In this document: piece by piece, positions 7,490-9,682 of the stretch
How positions within the stretch are numbered: the first letter of the stretch is position 1
Layout: each line of letters starts with the position of its first letter
Origin: an uncultured Nitrosopumilaceae archaeon
Lineage (GTDB): Archaea > Thermoproteota > Nitrososphaeria > Nitrososphaerales > Nitrosopumilaceae
NCBI GenBank assembly: GCA_937875805.1
Contig: CALFHG010000295.1
Span: forward strand, 1-9,682
Reading direction: 5' to 3'
Length of the DNA stretch: 9,682 nucleotides
Program-made: the position numbers and the translations under genes
Notes under the pieces: generated by a model
The model's database searches: none
The model's input: the letters and a program-made list of their open reading frames with translations, nothing else
Told to the model about the DNA's origin: nothing

Positions 7490-7496
7490 CCCAATA

Positions 7497-7508
7497 TTTT
7501 TTTATTTT
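7497..7508 (+). terminator. Poly-T terminator after the regulator gene
   Basis: Seven T, one A, then four T lie 8 nt after the regulator stop codon. Archaeal polymerase commonly terminates at such T runs without a hairpin. It separates this gene from the PAC2 gene, which has its own TATA-like box. Confidence 0.6.
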
Positions 7509-7535
7509 CATATACAACCCACATAGTGACAAAAG

Positions 7536-7543
7536 TAATTAAT
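7536..7543 (+). promoter_or_regulatory. TATA-like box of the PAC2-family gene
   Basis: TAATTAAT is centred at 7539.5, about 26 nt before ATG 7565, again predicting a leaderless transcript. Confidence 0.5.
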
Positions 7544-7564
7544 CAGAACAAATCGATATAAGCA

Positions 7565-8290
7565 ATGCAAAAAGAATTTCCAGAAGCTGAAGTTTTTGAA
7601 ATAAAAAAAGTAGAACTAAAGAGTCCAATAATTTTTGCAGGATTTGTTGGAGCAGGCTTAGTTGGTCCTGTTGCAATTAATCATATCATTACAGAACTAA
7701 ACATGGTAGAAATTGCAGTGATGAGATCAAAATATTTGCCACCGTCAACTGTATTCATGAAAGGTAGATTGCGTCACCCGTTTCGATTTTATGCAAACAA
7801 GGGAGGAACAATTTGTGCAATAATTTGTGAGATTACTCTGAGAATGGAAGGATTGTACTCACTAGTAGCATCAATTTTAGATTGGGCAGCACAGAAAGGA
7901 TCTAAAGAAATTGTAATTTTAGATGGAGTTGCAAGTACAGAGCACGATGGTAAAGCATACTGTGCAGCAGAAGAAGATCTTGTAAGAACAATGGCAGACA
8001 AAGATATCAGCATGATTCCTCAAGGATTCATCACAGGAATTCCAGGAGGCATACTAAATGAGTGCCTAGTTAGAGAGATTCAAGGATTGACCCTGCTGGC
8101 AAAGGCAAACAAAGAATTACCAGACTCTGCAGCTGCTGCAACTCTAATTGAAGCACTAAATCGATTTTATCATATGAAAATAGATACAACAGAACTTCAC
8201 AAAGAGAAAGAAAGAATACAATTAGAATTCAGCGAATTATCTCAGAAATATGCAGAACATAGAGAAGAGATATCTGGAATGTACATGTGA
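7565..8290 (+). CDS. PAC2-family protein, proteasome assembly chaperone homologue with HbYX-like C-terminus
   Basis: This 241-residue protein matches the PAC2 family (archaeal PbaA/PbaB-like). Members relate to eukaryotic proteasome assembly chaperones, and some archaeal members bind the 20S core. The globular part runs to about residue 205: PIIFAGFVGAGLVGPVAINH (21-40), a following strand and helix, VILDGVAS (117-124) and GFITGIPGGILNEC (154-167) are family-like glycine-rich stretches. Residues about 207-236 are charged and should form a helix or coiled coil. The last three residues are Met-Tyr-Met, which fits hydrophobic-Tyr-any (HbYX), the tail that proteasome activators insert into pockets of the alpha ring. 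The start is supported by a TATA-like box at leaderless spacing. No proteasome subunit gene is in the window. The family call is good; chaperone versus activator role is inference. Confidence 0.85.
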   Translation: MQKEFPEAEVFEIKKVELKSPIIFAGFVGAGLVGPVAINHIITELNMVEIAVMRSKYLPPSTVFMKGRLRHPFRFYANKGGTICAIICEITLRMEGLYSLVASILDWAAQKGSKEIVILDGVASTEHDGKAYCAAEEDLVRTMADKDISMIPQGFITGIPGGILNECLVREIQGLTLLAKANKELPDSAAAATLIEALNRFYHMKIDTTELHKEKERIQLEFSELSQKYAEHREEISGMYM

Positions 8291-8310
8291 TCTAAACATA
8301 GGGCAAATTC

Positions 8311-8318
8311 TTTTATTC
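8311..8318 (+). promoter_or_regulatory. TATA-like box of purM
   Basis: TTTTATTC is centred near 8314, about 26 nt before ATG 8340. It lies just after the PAC2 stop (8290), so purM has its own promoter. It also argues that 8340, not an upstream in-frame ATG at 8250, is the real start. Confidence 0.5.
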
Positions 8319-8339
8319 ACATCAGATGCGCAACAAACT

Positions 8340-9362
8340 ATGGCTCTAACGTACAAAAAAGCAGGAGTAGATATTTCTAAAATTAAACAGAGCCAAAAGG
8401 CAATTGGCAAATTAATTTCATCGACTCATAAACTTCAGAAAAAAGCAAAGATGACACATGGGTTTGGCCATTATGCAGGAATTGTAGAAATTCCAGGTGG
8501 GAAATTATTAGCAACACATACTGATGGTGTTGGAACCAAAGTTGTAATTGCAAATATGATGAAAAAATACAACACTATCGGAATTGATTGTGTTGCAATG
8601 AATGTCAATGACATAATTTGTATCGGTGCAACACCAATTTCATTTGTAGACTATATTGCTGCAAACAAAAATGATGTAACAATATTCAAAAAAATTGTAG
8701 AAGGGTTAGTGACAGGTGCTAAAAAATCCGCATTGCCAATTGTAGGAGGAGAGACTGCAATAATGCCAGATGTGATTGAAGGAGAAGGCTTTGCATTTGA
8801 TTTAGCAGGAATGGTTGTAGGATTATTAGAGAAAAAAGAGATGATACTTGGAAACAAAATTAAAACAGGAGATGTAATTATCGGGGTAAATAGTTCAGGA
8901 ATTCATTCAAATGGATATTCACTTGCAAGAAAAGCACTGTTAACAAAATACTCTGTAAAAGACAAAGTCAATGGTGTTGGAGTGATAGGGGATGCATTGC
9001 TAAAACCAACTGAAATCTATACAAAACCAGTTCTGGAAATTAACAAAAAATGCAAAATCAATGGATTTGCACACATAACTGGAGGCTCATTTACCAAACT
9101 ATTGCGTCTCAAAAATATCGGTTATGAAATAGATTCATTACCAAAGATTCCACCAATCATGGGATTAGTAGAAGAACAGGGAGTGAAATCAGAAGAAATG
9201 TACAAGACGTTTAACATGGGAGTAGGATTCTGTGTGGTTGCACCAAAAGATCAAGCAACAAAAATAAAATCAATATTCAAAAAACATAAAATTTCAAGTC
9301 AGGAAATTGGTCAGATTATTTCAAAGAAAGGTGTTTTTGTAAATTCTGTAAAAATTGCTTAA
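8340..9362 (+). CDS. purM: Phosphoribosylformylglycinamidine cyclo-ligase (AIR synthetase)
   Basis: PurM is the cytoplasmic enzyme that uses ATP to close the imidazole ring, turning formylglycinamidine ribonucleotide into aminoimidazole ribonucleotide in purine synthesis. The 340-residue length is normal. Visible motifs are YKKAGVDI (5-12), HTDGVGTK (60-67) with the nucleotide and Mg-binding Asp62, MNVNDI (87-92), GGETA (136-140), GIHSNGYSLAR (187-197), HITGGS (245-250; bacteria usually have HITGGG) and FNMGVGF (291-297). The frame is open back to ATG 8250, but that start would overlap the PAC2 gene and add 30 residues unlike PurM, which normally begins close to the YKxAGVDI motif. ATG 8340, with its own TATA-like box, is the better choice. 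The gene next to it is not a purine gene, so the pathway is dispersed, as in many archaea. Confidence 0.95.
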   Translation: MALTYKKAGVDISKIKQSQKAIGKLISSTHKLQKKAKMTHGFGHYAGIVEIPGGKLLATHTDGVGTKVVIANMMKKYNTIGIDCVAMNVNDIICIGATPISFVDYIAANKNDVTIFKKIVEGLVTGAKKSALPIVGGETAIMPDVIEGEGFAFDLAGMVVGLLEKKEMILGNKIKTGDVIIGVNSSGIHSNGYSLARKALLTKYSVKDKVNGVGVIGDALLKPTEIYTKPVLEINKKCKINGFAHITGGSFTKLLRLKNIGYEIDSLPKIPPIMGLVEEQGVKSEEMYKTFNMGVGFCVVAPKDQATKIKSIFKKHKISSQEIGQIISKKGVFVNSVKIA

Positions 9363-9380
9363 TTTAGCAACAGCAAAATA

Positions 9381-9406
9381 ATTTTTAACCCAATATCACC
9401 TTATAT
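9381..9406 (+). promoter_or_regulatory. Candidate promoter elements of the antiporter gene and T run after purM
   Basis: Two TATA-like stretches lie here: ATTTTTAA (9381-9388) and TTATAT (9401-9406). The second would start transcription near 9430, leaving about 10 nt of leader before TTG 9440. The five-T run in the first could also end purM transcripts. I cannot choose between these roles by eye. Confidence 0.35.
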
Positions 9407-9439
9407 GGCGGATTTCTCAAGTTCAATGAGAGAGTAATC

Positions 9440-9682
9440 TTGTCAGAAGCACAATTCATTGAAACAATTATCGGAGTAGGAATTCTTCTATTTGCAGCCA
9501 AATTAATGGCAGAGATTTTCCTCAGATTGAAACTTCCAATTGTTTTAGGAGAATTATTGGCAGGAATGATAATCGGTCCATTTGCATTAGGGGCATTTTT
9601 TGTAGTAGATGGAAAGCAATTACTGCAGATTAATGATGAAATCAAAATACTTGGAGAGATTGGTGCAATTGTAATTTTATTC
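9440..9682 (+). CDS. Kef-type (CPA2) cation:proton antiporter, N-terminal part
   Basis: Only the first 81 residues are in the window; the gene runs past its end. The product should be a membrane antiporter of the CPA2 family exchanging Na+ or K+ for H+. Residues about 7-20 form the first hydrophobic segment (IETIIGVGILLFAA), followed by the hallmark LKLPIVLGELLAGMIIGP (about 28-45), then LGEIGAIVILF at the window edge, matching the family's LxELGxxxLLF pattern. No ATG is in frame: the frame is open only from 9389, and TTG 9440 is the best start. A GAGAGAG stretch (9428-9434) lies 5 nt upstream and could be a weak ribosome binding site. Whether a C-terminal TrkA-N or other regulatory domain follows is not visible. 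Confidence 0.88.
   Translation, partial: MSEAQFIETIIGVGILLFAAKLMAEIFLRLKLPIVLGELLAGMIIGPFALGAFFVVDGKQLLQINDEIKILGEIGAIVILF

Noticed and set aside
8250..8339. Thirty-residue N-terminal extension of PurM
   Set aside because: It overlaps the PAC2 gene, has no similarity to PurM, and a TATA-like box at 8311-8318 points to ATG 8340.
8347..8354. TAACGTAC shared between the regulator promoter and the start of purM
   Set aside because: It is only 8 bp, lies inside purM codons, and lacks the palindrome arms; chance is sufficient.
9385..9645. Minus-strand open frame of 86 codons near the right edge
   Set aside because: The plus strand encodes an unmistakable CPA2 antiporter N-terminus here; the antisense product is low in features.

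Overview
The window looks like the chromosome of an ammonia-oxidising thaumarchaeon of the Nitrosopumilus/Nitrosarchaeum type. The reasons are AT-rich DNA, short spacers, TATA-like boxes about 26 nt upstream of start codons, a split CofG/CofH pair for the F420 chromophore, a PAC2-family proteasome chaperone homologue, and small winged-helix regulators. The genus is inferred from general gene content and base composition, not from a search. I see no tRNA, rRNA, CRISPR array, insertion sequence or phage gene, and no gene-free stretch above 300 bases.

Layout. Positions 1-989 hold the 3' part of a membrane-anchored family 2 glycosyltransferase. It is followed on the same strand by a membrane-anchored HtrA-type serine protease (1016-2170). 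Next is a tight three-gene operon: cofG (2213-3382), cofH (3379-4635, ATGA overlap) and a TldE/PmbA-like protein (4637-5995). CofH and CofG make FO, the 5-deazaflavin core of coenzyme F420. The TldE-like protein is translationally close to them but lacks the metal site of TldD, and no TldD lies in the window.

A convergent gene on the minus strand (6016-6951) encodes a CaCA-family cation exchanger. It is divergent from a small winged-helix regulator (7133-7489), which has a perfect inverted repeat lying across its predicted transcription start. Then come a PAC2-family protein with a C-terminal HbYX-like tail (7565-8290), purM for purine synthesis (8340-9362), and the 5' end of a Kef-type CPA2 cation:proton antiporter (9440 onward, cut by the window edge).

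Most of this is conserved housekeeping and envelope biology, and I do not see a clear new multi-gene system. The best leads are the regulator with its own start-site palindrome, the HbYX-tailed PAC2 protein, and the TldE-like protein attached to the FO synthase operon. Several starts (cofG TTG 2213, exchanger ATG 6951, regulator ATG 7133, PAC2 ATG 7565, purM ATG 8340) sit at the spacing expected for leaderless transcripts.
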